Shown one piece after another: positions 15,831 to 24,449 of a stretch of DNA of 64,000 bases (within the stretch, counting starts at the first letter, position 1; every line of letters starts with the position of its first letter). The translations under genes were made by a program, and so were the position numbers. The notes under the pieces are model-generated. The model was not told where the DNA came from, did no database searches, and saw only the letters and a list, made by a program, of their open reading frames with translations. Location: NCBI GenBank assembly GCA_945619025.1, contig CALZBJ010000006.1:1-64000 (forward strand), given 5' to 3'. The stretch is from CALZBJ01 sp945619025 (GTDB taxonomy: Bacteria; Pseudomonadota; Gammaproteobacteria; Cardiobacteriales; Wohlfahrtiimonadaceae).

Positions 15831-16565
15831 TTAAACAAATTCACCCGTCGCCATCAGCCGATCCACCCACTCCGGCACTTTTACTGCCGCCCGTCCGTAG
15901 AGCGAATAATCAAAAACACTTCGATTTGCGCCCGGTTCTAAATTGATCTCAAGGGTGGGAATTCCTGCCAGCTTCGCCTCTGACACAAAGCCCGCCGCCG
16001 GATAGACATTGCCCGAGGTGCCGATCGCGACAAAAAGATCCGCTTTACCAAGATGATGATAGATCTCATTCATATAGAGCGGCATCTCCCCAAACCAAAC
16101 AATATGGGGGCGAAGCGGTTGCGGCGTATCGCAACATTCACACTGGTCACTAGGAAGCACCGCACGATCCCACGGATAGACGCGCCCCGAGCGAACGCAG
16201 CGCACCTTACGCAGTTCCCCATGCATGGGATACACCGTTTGTGAGCCGGCACGCTGATGGAGATCATCCACATTTTGCGTCACAATGGTGAGCGATCCGC
16301 CTCTTTTATTTAAATAAGCTTCAAGCTCTACAAGCGCATAATGAGCGGGATTGGGCTTTGTATCCGGGTCCATCAATTGCGCACGGCGTTCGTTATAAAA
16401 ACGGGTGACAAGGTCAGGATTTTCAGCATAACCTTCCGGCGTTGCCACAACATCGACGGGATGATTTTCCCATAAACCATCGCTCGCCCGAAATGTGGCA
16501 ATCCCTGAATCGGCGGAAATCCCCGCACCGGTTAAAATCACTATATTTCGAACTCTATTGACCAT
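15831..16565 (-). CDS. cobB: NAD-dependent protein deacylase (sirtuin, CobB type)
   Basis: A 244-aa sirtuin removing acetyl or succinyl groups from lysines using NAD. Rossmann motif G-A-G-I-S-A-D-S-G-I-A-T-F-R, then T-Q-N-V-D-D-L-H and catalytic H in P-M-H-G-E-L. The pattern F-Y-N-E-R-R carries the Tyr/Arg pair that marks class III sirtuins with desuccinylase ability. The zinc module (R-C-V-R-S-G...C-E-C-C) is reduced in the same way as I recall for E. coli CobB. The start at 16565 behind AGAGGTAGAA is preferred over 16604. Confidence 0.93.
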   Translation of the reverse strand: MVNRVRNIVILTGAGISADSGIATFRASDGLWENHPVDVVATPEGYAENPDLVTRFYNERRAQLMDPDTKPNPAHYALVELEAYLNKRGGSLTIVTQNVDDLHQRAGSQTVYPMHGELRKVRCVRSGRVYPWDRAVLPSDQCECCDTPQPLRPHIVWFGEMPLYMNEIYHHLGKADLFVAIGTSGNVYPAAGFVSEAKLAGIPTLEINLEPGANRSVFDYSLYGRAAVKVPEWVDRLMATGEFV

Positions 16566-16665
16566 TTCTACCTCTTTCTTTACACTCGTAAGTGATGAAG
16601 ACAAATCATAAAGCTATTTTAACAAATATAAAAAACTGCATATCTCACAAAGGAGATTATTCCGC

Positions 16666-17583
16666 ATGAAAGCCTGTTTAACGTGGTTTTTAGCTCTACG
16701 CCCGGCTTACTTTTTGATCTCACTCACCACCTTTTTAATGGCGACGGCACTGCCCATTAAAAACGGAACCTTCCAACTTGATATCGCGATCTTAACATTG
16801 CTCGTGACACTCTTGCTCCAATCAACGAGCAACCTCTCGAATGATCTTGGCGATTATCTTAAAGGCACCGATATTCAAGAGGAGCGTCTCGGCCCATCGC
16901 AATCGCTGCAAGAGGGAAAGGTCAGCATCAAAGGGATGAAGCGCGCCATTGCCGTTGTGGTGATGTTAACGATGATTGTCGGCGGTATTTTGCTCTATCG
17001 CATGGCAAAGCTCTTCCCCTCCCCGATGATTGTGGTGGCATTTTTGCTCGGGCTAGGAGGCATTATCGCGGCGATTACCTATACGCTCGGAAAAAAGCCC
17101 TATGGCTACGCGGGACTTGGCGATCCCTCCGCCTTTCTCTTTTTTGGACCCGTTGCGGTGATTGGAATCTATCTGCTTCATACCGGTGAATTTCATTTTG
17201 AGCCGATTCTGCCAGCAATCTTTACCGGCGCGATTACCGCGGCCATTTTAAATGTGAATAATATTCGCGATATCGATAATGATACTGCCTCAGGAAAGAT
17301 CACCATTGCGGCGCGTTTAGGGCACTATAAATCCCGTGGCTATCACTTTTTAATTAATGGGGTGGCGATTGTATCGATCCTGCTCTATCTTGCGCTTTAC
17401 ACCAATATTCAGGTGCAACTCATCATTCTGCCGGCGCTCATTCCGCTCATGTTTTTCCCATATAACATTGCGCAGACAAAAAGTGAGCGCCTTGACCCGT
17501 GGCTTGCCATGACTGTTGGCTATAACACACTCTTCGCAGCGCTCTTTTTTACGCTATTGACCACCATCGAGATCCACGCTTAG
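16666..17583 (+). CDS. menA: 1,4-dihydroxy-2-naphthoate polyprenyltransferase
   Basis: A 305-aa inner-membrane UbiA-family prenyltransferase that attaches the polyprenyl tail in menaquinone synthesis. It has nine or so hydrophobic segments and both aspartate-rich motifs: N-D-L-G-D-Y-L-K-G-T-D near residue 62 and D-I-D-N-D near 207. R-L-G-P near 79 is also typical. ATG follows AAAGGAGATTATTCCGC. It implies menaquinone-based respiration; no other men gene is in view. Confidence 0.92.
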   Translation: MKACLTWFLALRPAYFLISLTTFLMATALPIKNGTFQLDIAILTLLVTLLLQSTSNLSNDLGDYLKGTDIQEERLGPSQSLQEGKVSIKGMKRAIAVVVMLTMIVGGILLYRMAKLFPSPMIVVAFLLGLGGIIAAITYTLGKKPYGYAGLGDPSAFLFFGPVAVIGIYLLHTGEFHFEPILPAIFTGAITAAILNVNNIRDIDNDTASGKITIAARLGHYKSRGYHFLINGVAIVSILLYLALYTNIQVQLIILPALIPLMFFPYNIAQTKSERLDPWLAMTVGYNTLFAALFFTLLTTIEIHA

Positions 17584-17616
17584 GGATCAGTTGGGGCAAT
17601 GGCGCCATTTTTCTAG

Positions 17617-17943
17617 CTATCCGATCGCAATGAGCTGTAGCACAAACCCGATCAGTACTTGAATCGCAACGACCATCACTAAAAAGACAAAGAACATATC
17701 CGGATCAACCCCGATATATTGCCCCATAACAAAGATCACCACCGCCGCCGCAATGAGATAGAGAAACCATGAGTTTGGGAAGATAAATCCAATCACAGCA
17801 AGCACCAACATTCCCACCGCAGTCACGCTGAGCACATTGATAAAATCATCCTTTTTCGCTCGCACATAACGCGCGGCCACCATCATAACGCCACTCATCA
17901 ATAAAACCTGAATGGCAAACGTTATCACCAATTTCACAAACAT
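17617..17943 (-). CDS. Small inner-membrane protein of unknown function
   Basis: A 108-aa protein with three or four hydrophobic segments (residues ~3-25, 38-56, 58-77, 83-106) and short charged loops (R-A-K-K-D-D, G-V-D-P-D-M). A ribosome site AAAGGTGCGAT precedes ATG. No family is recognised. It converges with menA with little intervening sequence. Confidence 0.6.
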   Translation of the reverse strand: MFVKLVITFAIQVLLMSGVMMVAARYVRAKKDDFINVLSVTAVGMLVLAVIGFIFPNSWFLYLIAAAVVIFVMGQYIGVDPDMFFVFLVMVVAIQVLIGFVLQLIAIG

Positions 17944-18151
17944 ATCGCACCTTTTATTTTTTTTAGTTAAGAATCAAAATGAGTCTATTACAATGTTAAA
18001 GAATCGTAAAATCAATATGTTGTGATCGGTCATTTTTTGTGCAGATACGCCCCTTCGGCCATTCCTCTGCCAAACAATTTACGCCCCGCTCGGTTACTGC
18101 TAAGATGTAACGTCATGCACTCTTGCATATTGAACAATAATAATAATTCTT

Positions 18152-19099
18152 ATGACCGCCTTCATCACCTCATTCTTAGCGCAACTTTACGCATCGCTGC
18201 CCTTCTTTATTTTGGTGGGGCTCGGATACTTTTTAGTGCGCGTACGAAAATGGCCCAGTTCCTTTACCGATGGGCTGACGCGATTTCTCTTTAATATCGC
18301 CATTCCGGTGATGTTATTTGGCATTATGGCGCGTTTTTATACCCAGCCGGCGGTGGATATTCGCCTCCTCTTTGCCTATTTTGGCGGATCGTTTATTGTC
18401 TATCTGATTGCCAGAGTGATCGGGCAAAAAGGCTTAAAACTCACGGGCTCTGAGGCTTCCGTCTTTGGCGTCGGGGGGATTTTCTCCAATAACGTCATGC
18501 TTGGCATTCCGCTCGTCTCTCTTTTTATCGGGCCTGAAGCACTTCCGGTATCGGCGCTCATTATCTCCTTTAATGCCCTTTTACTTTGGAGTTTGGTTTC
18601 TATTTCGGTGGAATGGGCAGAACATGGCTCTCCCTCACTTCGCGGCGTTTTCCAAACCTTTCGGGGCGTACTGAAAAACCCCATTGTGATGGGCGTTGCC
18701 TCTGGCCTGATTGTCAGCAGTTTTCATCGTCCGCTTCCCAGTTTTATGCAGGAAACGCTCTCCATGGTCACCGATATGACCGCCCCGCTCTCACTCTTTG
18801 CGCTTGGGCTAGGGCTTGCAGAATATAAGATCGCCGATCGTTTTAAAACAAGTCTCGGTATCTGTTTTATTAAGCTCTTTCTCCATCCGCTTATTATTTG
18901 GGGCTGTGCGATCCTCCTTGATCTGCCGCCGCTTGAAACAAAAGCGATTGTGCTGTTAGGATCGATGGCGATGGGCATGAATGTCTATCTCATGGCGCGC
19001 CGCTTCCGAGTGATTGAGGGGCCGGTGGCCTCGAGTCTTGTAATCTCAACGGTAGCCTCCGCGATCACTACGCCGCTTATTTTGCTACTGATTCCCTAG
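18152..19099 (+). CDS. AEC-family (auxin efflux carrier-like) permease
   Basis: A 315-aa protein with about ten membrane spans in two inverted halves, matching the AEC transporter family (L-P-F-F-I-L-V-G-L-G-Y at the start, N-x-x-x-L-G-I-P-L near residue 120, P-L-S-L-F-A-L-G-L near 210). Bacterial members export or import carboxylates such as malate; the substrate here is unknown. The ATG has no clear Shine-Dalgarno sequence (AT repeats upstream), so initiation may be weak or leaderless. Confidence 0.85.
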   Translation: MTAFITSFLAQLYASLPFFILVGLGYFLVRVRKWPSSFTDGLTRFLFNIAIPVMLFGIMARFYTQPAVDIRLLFAYFGGSFIVYLIARVIGQKGLKLTGSEASVFGVGGIFSNNVMLGIPLVSLFIGPEALPVSALIISFNALLLWSLVSISVEWAEHGSPSLRGVFQTFRGVLKNPIVMGVASGLIVSSFHRPLPSFMQETLSMVTDMTAPLSLFALGLGLAEYKIADRFKTSLGICFIKLFLHPLIIWGCAILLDLPPLETKAIVLLGSMAMGMNVYLMARRFRVIEGPVASSLVISTVASAITTPLILLLIP

Positions 19100-19102
19100 A
19101 TA

Positions 19103-19152
19103 AAAAAAGAGCTTACAGGCAGGCTATGAGGTTGGCCATTTCTGTAAGCCCA
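19103..19152 (-). terminator. Intrinsic terminator of the secreted HExxH protein gene
   Basis: GCTTACAG and CTGTAAGC pair; on the minus strand the hairpin is followed by CTCTTTTTTT. Confidence 0.7.
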
Positions 19153-19172
19153 ATGGTGGGTAGATGTTAACG

Positions 19173-19862
19173 TTATTGATCCTCTATGCAGATCGATTCA
19201 CCGTGGAATTTTAAGAGTTTGCCGCTGCATTGATAGGGATTCTCTTTTGCAACAATCCCCGGCTGGCGACATTCACTAAAGCCACCTGCATGTCCATATT
19301 CACTGCAATCTAAAGAGCGATTCGCCTCGGCAACCTGTTTTTCTACCGCATTTAAGCGCATCTCCACAAATTGATTGGCATCACCGCAGCCATTAAACGG
19401 CGCGTGATTAATGAGCTCTAAGCGCAGATTGTTATACGCCACATAGACGATACGTTCATGCTCTAGCTCATGCTCGGTGAGCGCATGGTTGAGATCATCA
19501 AACGCCTTCATCACCTCGGCACTATAGAGTTCACGGCGATCGAGTTTAGGCATTTTCACCACCCCTTCTAATTTTGGATGATGTACAATCACTCGGCACT
19601 GCCGCCCTTCGCGCTGATACTCAACCGAGTTACGAAAATCGATGGTGTAGGCATAGGATGCGGCGTAATGACGGCCCTTCTGCTGATTAATCACAATCGG
19701 TGATGCTTCTACCATGCTCTCTTCAATGAGCTCCGCGCTTTGCGGGTTGATGCGATAATATTCATACCGCCGAATGAGATCGATCCCATTGACCGGCTCA
19801 AGAAGTGTCAACGCACACACGCCCACTAGAGTACGAAGAAGTCGTTGTTGCATTCTGTTCAT
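19173..19862 (-). CDS. Secreted DUF922-like putative zinc protease
   Basis: A 229-aa protein with an N-terminal signal peptide (first ~26 residues, ending P-V-N-G). Residues ~133-139 read H-E-L-E-H-E-R, an HExxH zinc motif in a helix, in the context seen in DUF922 proteins predicted to be periplasmic metallopeptidases. Cysteines near the C-terminus (C-S-E-Y, S-E-C-R, Y-Q-C-S, I-C-I-E) probably pair in the periplasm. ATG follows GTGGAGGCGCATT. Activity is predicted only. Confidence 0.65.
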   Translation of the reverse strand: MNRMQQRLLRTLVGVCALTLLEPVNGIDLIRRYEYYRINPQSAELIEESMVEASPIVINQQKGRHYAASYAYTIDFRNSVEYQREGRQCRVIVHHPKLEGVVKMPKLDRRELYSAEVMKAFDDLNHALTEHELEHERIVYVAYNNLRLELINHAPFNGCGDANQFVEMRLNAVEKQVAEANRSLDCSEYGHAGGFSECRQPGIVAKENPYQCSGKLLKFHGESICIEDQ

Positions 19863-20463
19863 AATGCGCCTCCACTTTAGGATAGTTGTTAATCGATCTT
19901 TTTCTTCACCTATAGTGTAGAGTTGCTTTGTCGACTTTTATAGTTAAAATAATAAATAAAGCGCATCTGAAATTGAACGGATATTCAATAAGATATCGGT
20001 AAATTCGGCATAATTTTGAGCAATAAAGAATCAATCATCTAGCCAATTTAATAGATGTTTTTGCCTGAAAAATAGGCGTTTTTATCTGTCAATAGATGGC
20101 TTGATTTTGTCGATATTTGTTAAGGGGGAATGCGCAATTTAATAATATGGGTTAAATAATGTTAAATCTTTATTAATTCTCTTTATGATAGGCGCGTCAC
20201 AAAGACCCGATTAAAACGCAGACATGCAAAAATGCCCAATCAGCGGATGCTGTGGGGTCAATCATGATCAAATAATGAAATGTGAACTATGAAATAAAAT
20301 CGCGGAAAAAGATGCACCATTTGCGAGGGGCCTAATCTAGACCCCTAACAAATGGTTTGAATCGAACTACTAAATAATACCAACGACGCGATGTGGTCTT
20401 ATCTCTTAGTTTGGTTGCTTTGTGCAACTCTTCTTATTATTCATTCCCCACCGCCGTTTATTC

Positions 20464-20715
20464 TTATTGTTCGTACAGCGTGCAGGGCGTGCATTTGCAT
20501 CTTTCTTTGTCAAGGCTTAACCATCTTGGTGTTGAATGCTCTAACGGCATTTTTCCTCCCACACTCAAAACAGCTTCCCCTTTCCAATCCTCCTTTATAA
20601 TTCTGTATCCATATCCTCCCGGATATTCTTTTTGATCGCAGGGCTTATTGTTTTTATTAGGTGCCCGTTGATCAGCTCTCGTATTTGTTTTTGTTTTTCG
20701 AGATGGGTTCATCAT
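20464..20715 (-). CDS. Possible small protein or fragment
   Basis: An 83-codon frame whose second half has a normal soluble-protein composition (Y-P-G-G-Y-G-Y-R-I-I-K-E-D-W-K-G-E-A-V-L) and a cysteine pair near the end. The N-terminal ~30 residues are lysine/arginine/asparagine-rich. There is no good ribosome site, so it may be the tail of a decayed gene rather than an independent one. No family is recognised. Confidence 0.3.
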   Translation of the reverse strand: MMNPSRKTKTNTRADQRAPNKNNKPCDQKEYPGGYGYRIIKEDWKGEAVLSVGGKMPLEHSTPRWLSLDKERCKCTPCTLYEQ

Positions 20716-20742
20716 AGGGAAAAAAAATCGTTTCAGATATAG

Positions 20743-20899
20743 TTAAAAAAGAATATCAGTTATAACCAAATCGTATATCTTCCGGGATAATCTCGCCCAT
20801 TTTCCAAACTTTAGTGATTCCAAGGGCTTTCCGAAATTGAGTGCTCCATCAAAAAATGACTGTAAAGTTCCATTTTGCGTTTTTTTTACGCAATATTTT
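20743..20899 (-). pseudogene. Frameshifted gene remnant
   Basis: Two overlapping minus-strand frames each read like the C-terminus of a real protein. One gives F-F-D-G-A-L-N-F-G-K and the other continues from the same spot as F-R-K-A-L-G-I-T-K-V-W-K-M-G-E-I-I-P-E-D and then I-R-F-G-Y-N-stop. Neither has a start codon upstream. The join suggests one former reading frame broken by a single-base frameshift. Identity is unknown. Confidence 0.35.
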
Positions 20900-21086
20900 T
20901 ATTGTTTTTTTATTTATTTTAAAACTTTTCGGTATTTTCCCTTGTTTTTTTGAACACTATCCCCATATTTTACTCGTAATTTCGCCTACTTTTTAGCCAT
21001 TAAGCTGACCCATTTCAATAATTCCGGTCGCAATCTCATCTCAATTTGCTATCCTATTTCCACTCTTTTTCCCCTTTAGGATTCCC

Positions 21087-22352
21087 ATGGCAAACGTTTT
21101 TGATGTCATTATTATTGGCGCAGGCGCCGCTGGACTGATGGCCGCGTCGACTCTTGCGTCGCAAAACCGCTCTGTTTTACTCCTCGATCATGCTAAAAAG
21201 ATTGGCGAAAAGATCCGGATTTCCGGTGGCGGGCGCTGTAATTTCACCAATACGCATCTCAATGGGCTCGATTCTAGCCAATATTTTGTCTCAGAGAATC
21301 CGAAATTTGTGCGCTATGCCCTCTCAAACTACACAGCAGAGGATTTTACTCAGCTCTTAACCGAGCACGATATTCCCTATCATGAAAAGCACCGTGGGCA
21401 ACTCTTTTGCGATCGTTCCGCTACCGATATTATTAATCTATTAACGGATCGATGCGCGCGCTTTGGGGCCACCCTTATGATGGAGACCGAGGTAACGAAT
21501 ATCGCACCGCCCGTATCTCAAGAGAATCATACCCCGTCAAAGAGAGCGCAGTTTACTCTAACCACCTCAAAAGGTACCTTCAGATCAACGCACCTGATTA
21601 TTGCAAGCGGCGGGCTCGCCATTCCTAAAATTGGTGCCACGGGCTTTGGGTATGAGGTGGCAAAATCTTTTGGCCATTCGATTATTCCGCCCCGTCCGGC
21701 ACTCGTACCATTACAGTTTGAGCATTGGGAACGAGATGGATTTAATACCCTTGCGGGCATTGCCTTTCCCGTTGAGGTTTCCACTCAAACTGGTAAAAAG
21801 AAAACGATGACCTTTCACGAGGATCTCCTCTTTCGTCATAAAGGATTGAGCGGACCGGCGATTTTACAGATCTCAAGTTACTGGATTCCCGGCAATCCCA
21901 TTACCCTCAATCTTGTGCCTGATACCGATCTTGCAACCAAGCTCTGTGAGGATAAAACCGGTAAAAAGATGCAACTCGATACCGCGCTGGAAAAGTTAGC
22001 CCCCAATCTCCCTAAACGATTTGTTCAGCATTGGATGAGTCAAGCGCCCTTTGCCGATTTTGCAAAACGCCCGTGGGCCGATGTTCCCAATAAAATTCTC
22101 GAAGCGCTCGGGAAGTCGCTCAATGCGTGGGAGCTCCTGCCGTCAGGAACCGATGGGCATCGTGTTGCAGAAGCGACTCGTGGCGGCGTGAATACCAAAG
22201 AGCTCAATCCGCGCACTATGGAGAGTAATCTTGCAAAAAACCTCTACTTTATTGGTGAAGTGGTGGATGTGGTGGGCTGGCTTGGCGGTTATAATTTTGG
22301 CTGGGCGTGGGCGAGTGCGGTCTGCGCGGCAAATGCTATTACCGATAAATAG
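21087..22352 (+). CDS. BaiN/YhiN-family FAD-dependent oxidoreductase
   Basis: A 421-aa HI0933-like flavoprotein. It begins with the FAD Rossmann motif I-I-I-G-A-G-A-A-G-L-M-A-A, then K-I-R-I-S-G-G-G-R-C-N-F-T-N near residue 45. I-I-A-S-G-G near 168 and the C-terminal F-I-G-E-V-V-D-V-V-G-W-L-G-G-Y-N-F are diagnostic of the family. The physiological substrate is unknown in most species. ATG follows TTAGGATTCCC. It is probably co-transcribed with the downstream deacylase gene. Confidence 0.9.
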   Translation: MANVFDVIIIGAGAAGLMAASTLASQNRSVLLLDHAKKIGEKIRISGGGRCNFTNTHLNGLDSSQYFVSENPKFVRYALSNYTAEDFTQLLTEHDIPYHEKHRGQLFCDRSATDIINLLTDRCARFGATLMMETEVTNIAPPVSQENHTPSKRAQFTLTTSKGTFRSTHLIIASGGLAIPKIGATGFGYEVAKSFGHSIIPPRPALVPLQFEHWERDGFNTLAGIAFPVEVSTQTGKKKTMTFHEDLLFRHKGLSGPAILQISSYWIPGNPITLNLVPDTDLATKLCEDKTGKKMQLDTALEKLAPNLPKRFVQHWMSQAPFADFAKRPWADVPNKILEALGKSLNAWELLPSGTDGHRVAEATRGGVNTKELNPRTMESNLAKNLYFIGEVVDVVGWLGGYNFGWAWASAVCAANAITDK

Positions 22353-22434
22353 GTTAGCGCGACAATCAATTCACTCCCCTTTTAAATATGCTACTCTAGT
22401 AGGATACCTACAATAATTGAGTGGATTGAGTGAT

Positions 22435-22932
22435 ATGAATCGAACCCAGCTTCCCGAGCGTATTCTTCGCGTAATGCAGGCAATTAATGGCTACTCCATC
22501 GATGTGAATTTACGCATTTTTGACGAACCGGCTAAAACAGCACAAGCGGCGGCGGATCTTTTAAAAATTGATGTCGGGCAAATTGCCAACTCGCTTATTT
22601 TTGAAGATGCGCAGAGCGGTCAATTGATCTTAATGATTACCTCCGGCGCGCATCGTGTCGATATTGAATATGTCAATCAAACCTACGGCGTGAAACTGAC
22701 TCGCACCCATCCCGATCGCATTCGTGAAGAGACCGGATTTGTGATCGGTGGGATTCCCCCCGTTGGGCATACGACACCCTTAAAAACCTATCTCGATCGC
22801 ACGCTATTAAACTATGGCACCGTTTGGGCAGCGGCGGGCATTGCCGAAGCAGTCTTCTCCATTCGCCCCCATCTATTAGAGACGATTACCTCTGGCACAT
22901 GGATCGATGTTTCATGTGAAACCGACGATTAA
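22435..22932 (+). CDS. YbaK/EbsC-family aminoacyl-tRNA deacylase
   Basis: A 165-aa protein of the ProX/YbaK editing superfamily that hydrolyses mischarged aminoacyl-tRNAs. Typical features are the T-A-Q-A-A-A-D-L-L-K region, Q-I-A-N-S-L-I-F, and the G-x-x-P-P-V-G-H-T sequence near residue 105. The exact tRNA substrate cannot be told. ATG at 22435 is chosen; a TTG at 22417 would add six residues without a ribosome site. Confidence 0.85.
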   Translation: MNRTQLPERILRVMQAINGYSIDVNLRIFDEPAKTAQAAADLLKIDVGQIANSLIFEDAQSGQLILMITSGAHRVDIEYVNQTYGVKLTRTHPDRIREETGFVIGGIPPVGHTTPLKTYLDRTLLNYGTVWAAAGIAEAVFSIRPHLLETITSGTWIDVSCETDD

Positions 22933-22962
22933 TCACTTCCCTTTAATAAATTTTAGGCAAAT

Positions 22963-22989
22963 AAAAAGCGCTCACTTGGAGCGCTTGAT
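22963..22989 (-). terminator. Intrinsic terminator of the first osmC-like gene
   Basis: AGCGCTC pairs with a GAGCGCT arm, and in the minus direction TTTTTATTT follows. Confidence 0.75.
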
Positions 22990-23040
22990 CACTTAGTTAT
23001 ATGTCTACTCTTGGAAACTATTCTACCACGAGTTATCTCT

Positions 23041-23490
23041 TTATTGAGGTTTTTTCACCACTAATTTTGATTCTAATTGAGGTGTGTTAATAATTGTGTC
23101 GGCAACGGGGCATGTTTTATCCACAAATTCGATAAATGCTTCCAGTTTTTCACGGGGCGCATCGCTCTCAAAGGTATAAACCGAACGAATCGCACTAAAT
23201 CCGATCTTCGCTTCAGGGTCTTTTCCCAGATAGCCATCTGCATTAAAATCCCCTTCAAGGTGCACCTCCACCGACGTCAAATCGATCCCGTGAGCCTTTG
23301 CAAACGCGCGCGATACAATGCATTTACATGCACCGAGCGCTCCGAGCAACGCTTCAACCGGCGTCATTCCTTCATCAGTACTGCCGGCTTCTTTCGGTTC
23401 GTCCAAAATAATCGTATGTTGACGGGCATTCACTTCAACGCGTAAATCACCTAATAGACGAGTGGTTGCACGATAAACAGTCTCTGCCAT
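23041..23490 (-). CDS. OsmC-family peroxiredoxin-like protein (copy 1)
   Basis: A 149-aa OsmC/YhfA-type protein. The two redox cysteines expected for the family are present: C near residue 56 in L-G-A-C-K-C and C near 128 in K-T-C-P-V-A. OsmC proteins reduce organic hydroperoxides; YhfA-like members are less well defined. ATG at 23490 follows AAAGGAAAAAAG and is preferred over 23508. A second, divergent copy lies at 25781-26206. Confidence 0.87.
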   Translation of the reverse strand: MAETVYRATTRLLGDLRVEVNARQHTIILDEPKEAGSTDEGMTPVEALLGALGACKCIVSRAFAKAHGIDLTSVEVHLEGDFNADGYLGKDPEAKIGFSAIRSVYTFESDAPREKLEAFIEFVDKTCPVADTIINTPQLESKLVVKKPQ

Positions 23491-23628
23491 CTTTTTTCCT
23501 TTACACAAATAAACAAAACTCTATGTTCGCATGTTTGCGATCATAAAGCACTGTTAACTCGATTATTTTTTAGTCTGATTTAGTCTAAAAATGGATTAAA
23601 GAGACGATTGGCGTAAAAGCCAATCCAT

Positions 23629-23955
23629 CTACCAACTGCGCTTGCGTAACGCCGTTTCGATATCGATATTGATACCGTAGTGATCAAGAAATGACTCCAC
23701 TGTTTCCGCGATCGATTCTCGGGCCACAAATTCGATATCACTGTTATGCGCTTTAAAATCATCTTGGAGCGCATTAATATCGCTGGTCATCTTATCAAGC
23801 ATGCGCTGAATTTCAGCATTTGAAGGGTGCTCTTCCTCGATTGTACGAGTCACCTCGAGCATGCTCTCCTTGATTTTATCCACTAAAAACGTGGGGTAAA
23901 ATCCATTTTGGTACATCCCTAATAAGTAGTAGGGTTTTTGGTTTTGTATCATCAT
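23629..23955 (-). CDS. DUF5713 family protein
   Basis: A 108-aa protein beginning with the family hallmark P-Y-Y-L-L-x-M-Y-x-x-G-F-Y-P-T-F-L-V-D-K-I-K. It is acidic and helical with no membrane segment. Function unknown. A ribosome site (AAAGGAG) precedes two adjacent ATG codons; the first is reported. Confidence 0.75.
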   Translation of the reverse strand: MMIQNQKPYYLLGMYQNGFYPTFLVDKIKESMLEVTRTIEEEHPSNAEIQRMLDKMTSDINALQDDFKAHNSDIEFVARESIAETVESFLDHYGINIDIETALRKRSW

Positions 23956-24449
23956 AATATAACTCCTTTTTATTATTATTTATCAGGACACTTAACGATT
24001 CCCATCGTTACCTTGCGACAATTTAAGTCGTCCATAATGTTATAACATAAATATGACGGCTAAATGACGCATTTCAAGCGCTTTCTCATCAAAAAAATAA
24101 ATGATAATGACGCACTTGATAAATGATCAAATGGCCAGTTAAACGATATGGGTTTAGTGGCGATCGAGTCGCCGTGCTATTCGGCTTTGTAAATCTATTG
24201 TTATTTTTGGTTACAAAGTGTTTAATTAAGTTAATTGTTTACCGAATAGAACAAATTATTATAGCAGACCCTCGATTAAAATCAATCGTTCCTTTCGATC
24301 GTTCATGGCTGAAAGCGGCGCTACGTTCCCCTTTTTATCAATCACACCGTTGCAATTGGCAGAACATTTTCCGTACACGCTTCAATCTCCCATCAATCCG
24401 CCCTATAATGAAGCTCTATTTTTAGTTTGTTTCAACAAAAAGGTACACC
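23956..24449. other. Intergenic region, divergent promoters
   Basis: About 490 bp between the divergent DUF5713 and cvfB genes. It is AT-rich in the middle. The open frame across 24123-24425 lacks a ribosome site and protein-like composition. I see nothing further that can be supported. Confidence 0.5.

Larger units (their letters stand above)
19863..21086. other. 1.2-kb intergenic region with decayed coding remnants
   Basis: No intact conserved gene is recognised. It contains a strong 8+4-bp hairpin (ACCATTTG...GGGG...CCCC...CAAATGGT, 20316-20356), GACCC/GGGTC arms near 20202-20258, and minus-strand stretches at 20464-20899 that look like broken coding sequence. The 20720-21060 part is very AT-rich. 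Confidence 0.5.

Noticed and set aside
17596..17615. ATGGCGCCAT palindrome with T tail after menA as a terminator
   Set aside because: The palindrome has no loop, so a terminator hairpin cannot form as written.
18022..18294. 90-codon frame overlapping the start of the AEC permease
   Set aside because: Out of frame with the conserved permease and without a ribosome site.
24123..24425. 100-codon frame before cvfB
   Set aside because: No ribosome site, mixed composition, and it lies across the divergent promoter region.
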